Virus record (IMG/VR): IMGVR_UViG_3300042691_001963
Location: 1-24,037 of that record
DNA length: 24,037 nt
Direction: 5' to 3' (one strand)
DNA from: a virus
Part shown: piece by piece, positions 15,976 to 22,961 of the stretch
Position numbering within the stretch: the stretch's first letter is position 1
How the letters are laid out: each line of letters opens with the position of its first letter
Position numbers and translations under genes: made by a program
The notes under the pieces: generated by a model
Told to the model about the DNA's origin: nothing
Seen by the model: only the letters and a program-made list of their open reading frames with translations
Database searches by the model: none

Positions 15976-18900
15976 ATGAGTGATCTAGACAAACTCAAAG
16001 ACAAGTACGACAAAAAAGAAGATAAGGCATCTTCAAACGTCAAGAACGCTAAAGCCCTGACCAAAGAACTTGAGTCCAAGAAAGACTCGGCTCCTGTAAG
16101 GGCAGCAAAGCAAGCCGTGTCTGGTTTCAGAAGCCAGTGGTCTGGTATGGACGACCAGGGCAAAGTAGGAATTGGTAAGGGTGTTCCTGGTATCTATTAC
16201 GACACCGTGGCCATTCCTGCATTGGCTGGAGTTGTTGATGACAAGTATGCTCCTGAGTTTGCTGTAGAGGCCGATAAGAAGGCCGGAAAGATCAAAGAAG
16301 CTATCCGTAAGGACATGGGTATCGAAGCACCTAAGGGTGCCTTAGAACACTTTGCAAATGCAGGTGGAACCATGCTCGCCCAGTTGCCGGTTCCCGGAGC
16401 CTGGCTAAACCGAGTCTTGAGCCCAGTTAAAAGTGCCGGAATTGCCGGCAAGGTAGCCACGTCTCCTATCGAATATCTAAGCCCGATCGTAGATCCTAAG
16501 AAGATCAACTATGGTGTTGGTACTGGCTTTGGCGGTACCATCGGCACCGTTGGCGAGATGCTTGAAGAAGAGCCTGTCAAGAAAGAACTTGGCGGTTTGA
16601 TTCAGAAGTACGAAGACGGTGGCCGTGTCGGCAAAGTCAAGTCGTTCTTCTCTGCCGTTGACAAGGCCATTGATACCTTAAAGCAGAAAAAAGGAACTGG
16701 AGAGCAGATCCTCAAGGAGATCGAGAAGGCTCCTGGTGTCAAGAAAGAAGAGCTTGAACTTCGTAAGATCGGTGAGAAGCTTAAAAACAAGAAGTCAATT
16801 ACCCAAGAAGAAGTCAGGGCTCTTGCTGCTGAGTCGCCCGCTCCTAGTATCAAGGCCATAGTTAAAGACAAAAAGCCTATTCCTGTTGCCGAAGATTGGA
16901 CCCCTGATCTTAGCGAAACAAATGCGTCTTATCTAGAGATTATGGGGATCTCCCCCGTTGTCAATCCAGAAGACAGGACAGTACTTGGATTCTTGATTGA
17001 AGAAACCGGCGACATTGTTGACATCAATACCCTAAAGTCGATGACGCCAGAAGATTTTGGTGTTCAAAAAACAATTAACGACTACAACATGGTTGACGAT
17101 ATGAAGGGCGTCGCCAGCATGGTAAACACCCAGTTCAATAATGCAACTAGGGCTGCTATGCAAAACAAAGAGCCTAAGTTTGAAAAATACACGACTCCAG
17201 GTGGTGAAAACTATCGTGAGATATTGCTGCAAGTTGACAGGCCATCTTCTTCAAGAAAGGCACTTGGAGGAGATCCTGTAGAGCTTACCCCAGCAGAGGC
17301 AGCAGAAAGAATTGGAATCATGCCTGATGATTTTGCAGAGGATTCTAAGGTTCTCTACTACCCATCTGGCTATTACATTGAAAAGCTTAAAAGCGGTCGC
17401 TATATTACAACTGTTGAAAATAGAGACAAGCTCAGCAGCAATCTTAATGAAGTTGAAGACTTCTTAGCTAGTGCCATGTCTTCTGAAGTAGGCATGAGTA
17501 GCCCTTCATTTGTTAGCGGACACTTTGATGAACCAAACGTTGTTGTCCATGCCCGTGTAACAGATCGCAAAGGACCTAACGGCGAGAAGGTCTTGTATGT
17601 TGAAGAGATTCAATCAGACTGGCATCAAGCTGCCCGCAAGAAAAGAGATGAACTCATTGACGACAAGCTCAGTGAGTCTCGCGAGATGGTTGAAAAACAA
17701 AGCCGCGAGATCATGGAGAGCATCGGCAGGTCTGAGCCAACTAGAGAAAATGCGGCTATTCGTGAAGGTATCGTAAATAAACTAGCTAAGCAACGTCGTG
17801 CTGAAATTGCTAAAGAGATTCCAAAAGATGAGGGATATTCAAAACCAATGTCTGATCTTCAAGGAACGTCTGCGGATGATATTCTTTGGCAATATGGCGA
17901 CCGTCTAAATGAAAATCAAAAATCTTGGTTGCGTGACTTTATTGAGAAATGGGAACTAGACGTTGATGGTTCACCTGCTGGTCAAGCGGCCCAAGATCAA
18001 TTAGCTAGAGAATACGACGCATGGATTAGTACCAATTCACTTAAGGGTGTTCCAGATGCCCCTTGGAAAAATACTGCCAATGAGCTTGCTGTGAAGCAAA
18101 TTTTAGATGTCGCCGCAAAAGAGGGCTACGACACTGTGGCCTTTAGCCCAGGATCAGAACACGCTAAGCGCTATGGTATGAGCCAGTTCTTTGATACTTT
18201 AACAGCTACCAAAGAACCTAATGGCCAAATTAAGTTAGTGGGCACAAAAGAAGGCAAGGGCGTGGTCGATAGACGCGTTGACGCAGACGAGCTTGCAGAC
18301 TACATCGGCAAAGAAAAAGCTGAAAACATTATGGCCCAACTTAAGAAGCCGCCTCCTAGGAACGAGGCCGGAGACAGACTAAGTGGCCTAATAGACGAGT
18401 GGTCTCAAAAATATGATGATGACTTTCCTATCACCTTAAAAGAAAAGCTGACACCAGAAGAGGTGAATCAGTGGGATACTTTGCTTGAAGAAAGCCGAGT
18501 ATGGGATCGTGAAAACAGGGTTCAAGAGGGTAATAGGATGGTCATGCCTAAGCAGCAGGCTGTTTTAGTAGGTGAAGAACTAGAACTGACAACCGCTGAA
18601 GGCGCCGGCAAGAAAAAGATCTACGACGAGATCATTCCTAACTTTGTTCGCAAGTACGCGCAAAAAGAGTTTGGTGCTGAGCCTGGTGAGATTGATATTT
18701 CTATCGGCGGCTCTACAAAGCCGTATGAGCAATATCTAGAAGAGATCAACATCGACCCCTATCGTTATTTTGATGAAGACCAAGTGTTTGATGAACTACA
18801 TGAGCGCGTCATGGATAAGGCAAATGTCAGAGGATATGACTTCAAGGGCGAAGATGCCGATGATCTTTGGGATCAGATGATGACCCGCGAGGGTCCGTTT

Positions 18901-20397
18901 GAGGAAATCTGGCAACAGGCAGAGCAAGAGATGTATCAGGCTAAAGCCAAAGAACTTGCTGAAAAAGATCCAGGTCAAAAGCTCAAAGCGTTTGCTGTTC
19001 CCGTCACTCCTCAAATGCGCGAGAAGATTACAGGTGAAGGTCAAAAGCTATTTGCAGCAGCCCCAATAGTAGGTGTTCAAGGCATTCCTGGCATGGAAGA
19101 AGCTCAACAAGCCTTTGATTCAGAGGGGTCTGATTACGACTACGAAACCGCAAGGTCTTCTGGCATGGCTCCTGAAGAATCAGGAGAAAACAAAGGTCAT
19201 TGGGGATCTGTAGCACAAGCCAGTGAAGAAGCAAGAAGGCAATACGGTTTGCCTGAAGACAGCTACATGCTTCTCAAGGGAAGAAAGCACGAGACATGGA
19301 ACATGGCTGAAGAAGCCGAAAAAGAGCGAGGCGCGGAGATCATCAAGCGCGGAGATCGCTACTTCTCAGTGCCGAGGGGTTCTGTCAGTGAGGAAGCCTC
19401 CGCTGAGTTTGAAACTGGTGGGCGCGTAGGTGCTGCAAAGAAAGCTATTGAAGCGGCTATGAAAAAAGCCGGCCAGAAGAAGGGTCAGGTAGCAGATAAA
19501 GACTTGACAACTTTGCAAGACTTTCATACAAGTCTTGGAGACAGGATAAATGAAAGAGTGCGCGAAAAGATGAAGCTAATGGAAAGCTTCGACTATTCCT
19601 ATAAACCTGGTGACAGGGTATTCACTGAGTGGTCTGCTAGCAATAACTACGCGCCATTTGAAATATTGAGAAAGACCATCACAGACGAAGGTTTTGTTCG
19701 TGATCCAAAAACTTCAAAAATTCTTCGCGATGCCGAGGGAAATAAGGTTAAACGCGAACCAGAACCGGGATACTTAATCCGCCACCAGCTTAACTTTAAT
19801 GGGGAGGACATTGACCATCAGTATGTGATTCCTGCAAAGAACATCAAGGGTCTTGTAGAACCTGATGAACCTTACAAACGAGGTGGTTCCGTAGGCTTTG
19901 AAAATGGTGGGCGAGTAGGGAAGACTAGGGAAGCTGCAGAAAAGCTCCTACGGGTCCTCCATGGAAGTCCTACGAATGTCGTACCGTCAAAAGAACGGAC
20001 CATTGACGTGACTACAGATCCTGCCTACGCGGTAAAGCGCGGAACAGACAAGATGTTTGGTAAGTCAGGTCCTCCGATGGTTAACAAATTTGACATACCA
20101 GAAGGCCGGCTGCTTAGGTTTGAGGAGCAGTACAGCCCTCAAGACGTAGCCCTGATGAAGCGATTCTTCAATAAGCTGCCTGGAGACACCCCCATGACCG
20201 GGGAGGAGATCTACGATCTGGCCCAAGGACGAGACGTGGTTCTGGGTGGTATCGCCAAGGCTGGCGGCTTTGCGGGGTATGAGCGCCCCAATACCGGGGC
20301 CGTGGGCAAGGGTCAATGGTTCCGGGTAACCGAGCCAGAAGAACTCAAGCGGGGTAAGGCTCGCGGGGGTCTTGCCCAAGCTACAAAACCCCTATAG
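15976..20397 (+). CDS. Giant polyvalent virion protein with EIQSDWHQ module and ART-like C-terminus
   Basis: A 1473-aa protein, ATG 15976 behind AGGGAG. Modules separated by GGRVG motifs (residues 215, 1148, 1303, 1311): a basic/helical N-terminus with weakly hydrophobic segments (about 60-200); GTGEQILKEIEKAPGVKKEE (about 240); TTPGGENYREILL and FDEPNVVVHARVTDR; EIQSDWHQ (544-551); PDAPWKNTANELAVKQIL (from 693); KKIYDEIIPNFVRKYAQKEF; VTPQMREKITGEGQKLF (about 1010). In that order these are the phage large polyvalent protein module. Next comes DYDYETARSSGM...GHWGS...LLKGRKHETW...GDRYFSVP (1053-1137), another phage-wide module, then a barrel-like segment (PGDRVFTEWS, PGYLIRHQLN). The last 150 residues (HGSP at 1329, TTDPAYAVKRG, VTEPEEL) look like an ADP-ribosyltransferase fold. 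It is probably packaged and ejected into the host. Confidence 0.75.
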   Translation: MSDLDKLKDKYDKKEDKASSNVKNAKALTKELESKKDSAPVRAAKQAVSGFRSQWSGMDDQGKVGIGKGVPGIYYDTVAIPALAGVVDDKYAPEFAVEADKKAGKIKEAIRKDMGIEAPKGALEHFANAGGTMLAQLPVPGAWLNRVLSPVKSAGIAGKVATSPIEYLSPIVDPKKINYGVGTGFGGTIGTVGEMLEEEPVKKELGGLIQKYEDGGRVGKVKSFFSAVDKAIDTLKQKKGTGEQILKEIEKAPGVKKEELELRKIGEKLKNKKSITQEEVRALAAESPAPSIKAIVKDKKPIPVAEDWTPDLSETNASYLEIMGISPVVNPEDRTVLGFLIEETGDIVDINTLKSMTPEDFGVQKTINDYNMVDDMKGVASMVNTQFNNATRAAMQNKEPKFEKYTTPGGENYREILLQVDRPSSSRKALGGDPVELTPAEAAERIGIMPDDFAEDSKVLYYPSGYYIEKLKSGRYITTVENRDKLSSNLNEVEDFLASAMSSEVGMSSPSFVSGHFDEPNVVVHARVTDRKGPNGEKVLYVEEIQSDWHQAARKKRDELIDDKLSESREMVEKQSREIMESIGRSEPTRENAAIREGIVNKLAKQRRAEIAKEIPKDEGYSKPMSDLQGTSADDILWQYGDRLNENQKSWLRDFIEKWELDVDGSPAGQAAQDQLAREYDAWISTNSLKGVPDAPWKNTANELAVKQILDVAAKEGYDTVAFSPGSEHAKRYGMSQFFDTLTATKEPNGQIKLVGTKEGKGVVDRRVDADELADYIGKEKAENIMAQLKKPPPRNEAGDRLSGLIDEWSQKYDDDFPITLKEKLTPEEVNQWDTLLEESRVWDRENRVQEGNRMVMPKQQAVLVGEELELTTAEGAGKKKIYDEIIPNFVRKYAQKEFGAEPGEIDISIGGSTKPYEQYLEEINIDPYRYFDEDQVFDELHERVMDKANVRGYDFKGEDADDLWDQMMTREGPFEEIWQQAEQEMYQAKAKELAEKDPGQKLKAFAVPVTPQMREKITGEGQKLFAAAPIVGVQGIPGMEEAQQAFDSEGSDYDYETARSSGMAPEESGENKGHWGSVAQASEEARRQYGLPEDSYMLLKGRKHETWNMAEEAEKERGAEIIKRGDRYFSVPRGSVSEEASAEFETGGRVGAAKKAIEAAMKKAGQKKGQVADKDLTTLQDFHTSLGDRINERVREKMKLMESFDYSYKPGDRVFTEWSASNNYAPFEILRKTITDEGFVRDPKTSKILRDAEGNKVKREPEPGYLIRHQLNFNGEDIDHQYVIPAKNIKGLVEPDEPYKRGGSVGFENGGRVGKTREAAEKLLRVLHGSPTNVVPSKERTIDVTTDPAYAVKRGTDKMFGKSGPPMVNKFDIPEGRLLRFEEQYSPQDVALMKRFFNKLPGDTPMTGEEIYDLAQGRDVVLGGIAKAGGFAGYERPNTGAVGKGQWFRVTEPEELKRGKARGGLAQATKPL
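16618..16632 (+). repeat. GGRVG motif, copy 1 in the polyvalent protein
   Basis: Residues 215-219, in YEDGGRVGKVKSFF. It follows the N-terminal segment and precedes the KKGTGEQILKEI start of the EIQSD-type module, so it falls at a module boundary. Confidence 0.72.
19417..19431 (+). repeat. GGRVG motif, copy 2 in the polyvalent protein
   Basis: Residues 1148-1152, in ETGGRVGAAKKAIEAAMKKA. It lies just after the GDRYFSVPRGS end of one module and before the barrel-like segment. Confidence 0.72.
19882..19920 (+). repeat. Double GGSVG/GGRVG motif before the ART-like domain
   Basis: Residues 1303-1315 read GGSVGFENGGRVG: two copies eight codons apart, placed directly before the helix and LHGSP that open the C-terminal ART-like domain. 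The codons differ between copies (GGTGGT versus GGTGGG; GTAGGC versus GTAGGG). Confidence 0.72.
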
Positions 20398-20674
20398 AGG
20401 ATTCTAGAAGCCTTAAAAGAGTGGATTGATCCAGTCCTTTATTGTCTCGCGTGGACTAGAGGACGAGCGAACGAGTCAAATATAGGTGTTAAATGACTAA
20501 ATCCAGCCTGTTATGGCTCTAGAATTGATCTATAGCGTTTTTGGCCGGATAGCTAGTAAATGTCCCAGCATAAAAATATTTTAAAAAAGTCGCGCGCCAC
20601 GTGATTTTCCACTGTAGAATCTACCCATGCACAGCAATTCTGCTTGCATAAACAGAAAGAAGAAAGGATTCACC
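20398..20674 (+). promoter_or_regulatory. Intergenic control region between virion and nucleotide/replication genes
   Basis: About 277 bases without a convincing gene, the only real gap in the window. It is AT-richer than its flanks and stop-rich. It contains a short TGGA-TTGA-TCCA hairpin followed by CCTTTATT (20422-20441), a GCGCGC run next to CACGTG (20598-20603), and TAGAAT at 20615-20620, which could act as a -10 box, although no good -35 stands 16-18 bases upstream. A promoter for the downstream DUF932 gene and an end to the virion operon are both expected here. I can only mark candidates. No tRNA cloverleaf was seen. Confidence 0.4.
20663..20668 (+). promoter_or_regulatory. Ribosome binding site deciding the DUF932 start
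   Basis: AAAGGA, six bases before ATG 20675. No such site stands before the upstream in-frame ATG at 20627, so the shorter protein beginning MSHEVETMAYAN is favoured. Confidence 0.7.
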
Positions 20675-21661
20675 ATGTCACATGAAGTAGAAACGATGGC
20701 TTACGCCAATGAGACCCCTTGGCACGGCCTTGGTACCCCTGTCGCCGATACTTTGACCCCTGTCGAGATGCTGCAAGCAGCTGGCCTTGATTGGAAGGTT
20801 GAAAAGAAGGCGTTATTTGTCGATGATCTAGACACACAGATCAACAGCCACTATGCACTAGTGCGCAATACCGACAGTCGCATTCTTGGCATCTGCGGCA
20901 ACGAATATTCCCCAACACAGAACGAAGAGGTTTTTGACTTCTTTAGCAAGTTCTGTAAAGCTGGCGACATGAAGATGGAAACAGCTGGCAGTTTACACGG
21001 TGGAAAACGCGTTTGGGGTCTTGCAAAGATCAATGGCGGCTTTATGTTGGGCGGCAAAGATGAAGTCGAAGGCTACATCTTGCTTGACAACCCACACATC
21101 AGGGGTCGCAGCCTACAGATCATGTTCACACCTATTCGCGTGGTCTGCAACAACACCTTGACTCAAGCTCTACGTGGTAATACCCACAAGGATGCAACTT
21201 TCCGCATGTCTCATGATCGCGCCTTCAGTGACGAGATCAAGCAAGAGGCTGCAGAAAAAGTTGGCTTGGCAATGAAAGCCCTTGACGTATTCAAAGATCG
21301 TGCCGAATTCTTGTCTAAGAAGCGCGCAAAAGATCAAAAGGTCATGGAGTTTTTCAGCAAGCTAGTTAATCCTGATCTCTATCAAACTGCTCAAGAGCAG
21401 AGTGAAGACGGTATCGTTAACCGCTCTGATCTTGGCCGCACTGTTAACCGTTTGATTGACATTGTTCACACTCAACCAGGTGCTGATCTGAAGACTTCAG
21501 CAGGTACTTGGTGGGGCGCGTTCAACGCAGTGACGTATTACTACGATCACGTCGCAGGCACTGATCAAGACAAGCGATTGACATCTGCTTGGTTTGGTTC
21601 AGCAGCAACACGCAAACGCCAGGCACTTGACTTAGCCGTCGAGTTCGCTGAAGCAGCGTAA
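20675..21661 (+). CDS. DUF932 phage/plasmid-like protein
   Basis: A 328-aa protein beginning MSHEVETMAYANETPWHGLG, then TLTPVEMLQAAGLDWKVEKK, YALVRNTDSRILGICGNEYS, NEEVFDFFSKFC, GGKRVWGLAKING, YILLDNPH, RSLQIMFTPIRVVCNNTLTQ and, near the end, GTWWGAFNAVTYYYDHVAGT. This is the full pattern of the DUF932 family (phage/plasmid-like protein), widespread in phages and plasmids; its biochemical role is not established as far as I know. Length is normal for the family. The upstream ATG at 20627 would add 16 residues without family support. A strong hairpin follows its stop within six bases. Confidence 0.88.
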   Translation: MSHEVETMAYANETPWHGLGTPVADTLTPVEMLQAAGLDWKVEKKALFVDDLDTQINSHYALVRNTDSRILGICGNEYSPTQNEEVFDFFSKFCKAGDMKMETAGSLHGGKRVWGLAKINGGFMLGGKDEVEGYILLDNPHIRGRSLQIMFTPIRVVCNNTLTQALRGNTHKDATFRMSHDRAFSDEIKQEAAEKVGLAMKALDVFKDRAEFLSKKRAKDQKVMEFFSKLVNPDLYQTAQEQSEDGIVNRSDLGRTVNRLIDIVHTQPGADLKTSAGTWWGAFNAVTYYYDHVAGTDQDKRLTSAWFGSAATRKRQALDLAVEFAEAA

Positions 21662-21666
21662 AGCTT

Positions 21667-21696
21667 GGGGGCTTCGGCCCCCTTGCCTTCCCTTTT
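21667..21696 (+). terminator. UUCG-loop hairpin after DUF932 gene
   Basis: Six-base-pair stem GGGGGC (21667-21672) and GCCCCC (21677-21682) closed by a TTCG tetraloop, which is exceptionally stable in RNA. A pyrimidine-rich tract ending in CCTTTTT (21690-21696) follows. The T-run starts about 10 bases after the stem, farther than in a classic terminator, so it may be only partly terminating or may protect the 3' end of the DUF932 transcript, letting the next gene be expressed at a lower level. Confidence 0.65.
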
Positions 21697-21714
21697 TAAC
21701 CTAGGAGAATCAAA

Positions 21715-22566
21715 ATGGCAAATGCCAGAGGAAAAGCAATTGACAATACCCATCTCAGTATCGATCAGGCCGAAGAGCGCGGCTTCATCCACCGAGACTA
21801 CATCGCCCACTGCCTACGATGGACCCACGTGGCCAAGTACATGGGCAAACCAGATCACCGCAAGGATTGCAAGCTGCTAGACATTGGCTGCGGCAAAGAC
21901 GTGCCGTTGGCTCGTATGCTGATGACCAGTCGCATGGCTTCAGATGGTCTTGAGTATGTCGGCATTGACTACAACGCATTGGAGATGCCTTCAATGTTCA
22001 CGAATACCAAATTCAAGCCTACTCTGATCGGCAAGGTAGCATTCCCAGATGTTCAGTTACCGCATGAAAAGTATGACGTGATCACAAGCTTTGAAGTGCT
22101 TGAGCACGTAGAACCAGTCCACGCCTTAAAGATGCTGCAAGGTATGAACAAGATCTTGGCCGATGACGGAGTTGTGTTTATCTCAACACCAGTTTACGAC
22201 GAGAAGGTAGGAGCAGCAGATAACCACGTGAATGAGATGACTTACGAGACCATGCAAGCAATGATTGCGCATGCTGGCTTTGAGATCGACGATCATTTCG
22301 GCACATTTGCATCAATCAAAGATTACAAGGAAGTCCTTGAAAAAGAAGACATCGATGGAGTGTTCAATCGTCTCCGTGCTTACTACGACAGCAACTATCT
22401 GGCAACTATCTTTGCCCCGCTCTATCCACGCCATTCGCGTAACGTGCTGTGGAGACTTAAGAAGTCTGCTAGCAAGGACGTGCTCTTACCGAAATTCAAA
22501 GAACTGCCCCAGCCGCTGTCAAGCAGTAATGAGTGGCAGCCTCTCTTTGATCACGTTGGAGAATAA
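21715..22566 (+). CDS. Class I SAM-dependent methyltransferase
   Basis: A 283-aa protein, ATG 21715 behind AGGAG (21703-21707). Motif I is KLLDIGCGKD (about 53-62), motif II YVGIDYN (81-87), and the motif IV region YDVITSFEVLEHVEP (120-134) is followed by MNKILADDGVVFISTPVYDE (144-163). These are clear Rossmann-fold methyltransferase signatures of the Methyltransf_11/UbiG-like type. The DPPY/NPPY motif of amino-group DNA methyltransferases and the PC motif of cytosine-5 enzymes are absent, so a standard restriction-type DNA methylase is unlikely. The residue HVN after the Rossmann core (KVGAADNHVNEMTYETMQAM) resembles small-molecule or sugar methyltransferases. Target unknown; the neighbours point to nucleotide metabolism. 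Confidence 0.8.
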   Translation: MANARGKAIDNTHLSIDQAEERGFIHRDYIAHCLRWTHVAKYMGKPDHRKDCKLLDIGCGKDVPLARMLMTSRMASDGLEYVGIDYNALEMPSMFTNTKFKPTLIGKVAFPDVQLPHEKYDVITSFEVLEHVEPVHALKMLQGMNKILADDGVVFISTPVYDEKVGAADNHVNEMTYETMQAMIAHAGFEIDDHFGTFASIKDYKEVLEKEDIDGVFNRLRAYYDSNYLATIFAPLYPRHSRNVLWRLKKSASKDVLLPKFKELPQPLSSSNEWQPLFDHVGE

Positions 22567-22568
22567 TC

Positions 22569-22961
22569 ATGTCTAATATGTTTGACGATGTTGCAGCCTT
22601 TCATAAGCGGTTTGGCTTAGAACCTACTCAGCAGCCTGATTTTCCAGATCAGCACATCTGGATGCTCAAGAATATTCACATGCAAGAAGAGCTCAATGAG
22701 ATTCGCGCTGCTTGCTTGACAGGAGATCTTGAGCAGTATTTTGACGGTATCATTGACCTTGTCTACGTAGCTCTTGGTGCTGCTTATCTTGCTGGCTTAC
22801 CTTTTGAAGAAGGCTTCAAGCGTGTTCACGAAGCTAACATGAAAAAAGTTAGAGCAACAACTGCAGAAGAGAGCAAAAGAGGATCTACCTATGATATAGT
22901 TAAACCTGCAGGTTGGGTGGCTCCCACTTTAGAAGATCTGCTTAGAAAGGAGAAAGCATGA
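22569..22961 (+). CDS. MazG/PRA-PH-like nucleotide pyrophosphohydrolase
   Basis: A 130-aa protein, ATG 22569 behind GGAG. It reads FDDVAAFHKRFGLEPTQQPD, then HMQEELNEIRAA and YFDGIIDLVYVALGAAYLAG, ending with VHEANMKKVRA. This is the all-alpha NTP pyrophosphohydrolase pattern with the metal-binding acids Glu40, Glu41, Glu44, Asp59 and Asp63. Phage members of this group are thought to hydrolyse (d)NTPs to monophosphates, either cleaning the pool of an unwanted nucleotide or lowering ppGpp; the substrate here is not determined. The gene overlaps the start of the kinase gene (ATGA), consistent with a joint role in dNTP handling. Confidence 0.78.
   Translation: MSNMFDDVAAFHKRFGLEPTQQPDFPDQHIWMLKNIHMQEELNEIRAACLTGDLEQYFDGIIDLVYVALGAAYLAGLPFEEGFKRVHEANMKKVRATTAEESKRGSTYDIVKPAGWVAPTLEDLLRKEKA

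Noticed and set aside
20422-20441. Terminator for the virion operon
   Set aside because: The stem is only four to five pairs with an interrupted T-run; too weak to list as a terminator.
20627-20674. Upstream ATG of the DUF932 gene
   Set aside because: There is no ribosome site before it and the 16 extra residues are not family-like, whereas ATG 20675 has AAAGGA six bases upstream.
20398-20674. tRNA gene or attachment site in the gap
   Set aside because: No GTTCRA-type T-arm with matching acceptor stem and no repeated core were seen; no integrase is encoded in the window.
21715-22566. Restriction-type DNA methyltransferase
   Set aside because: SAM motifs are present but the D/N/S-PP-Y/F motif and the cytosine-5 PC motif are absent.
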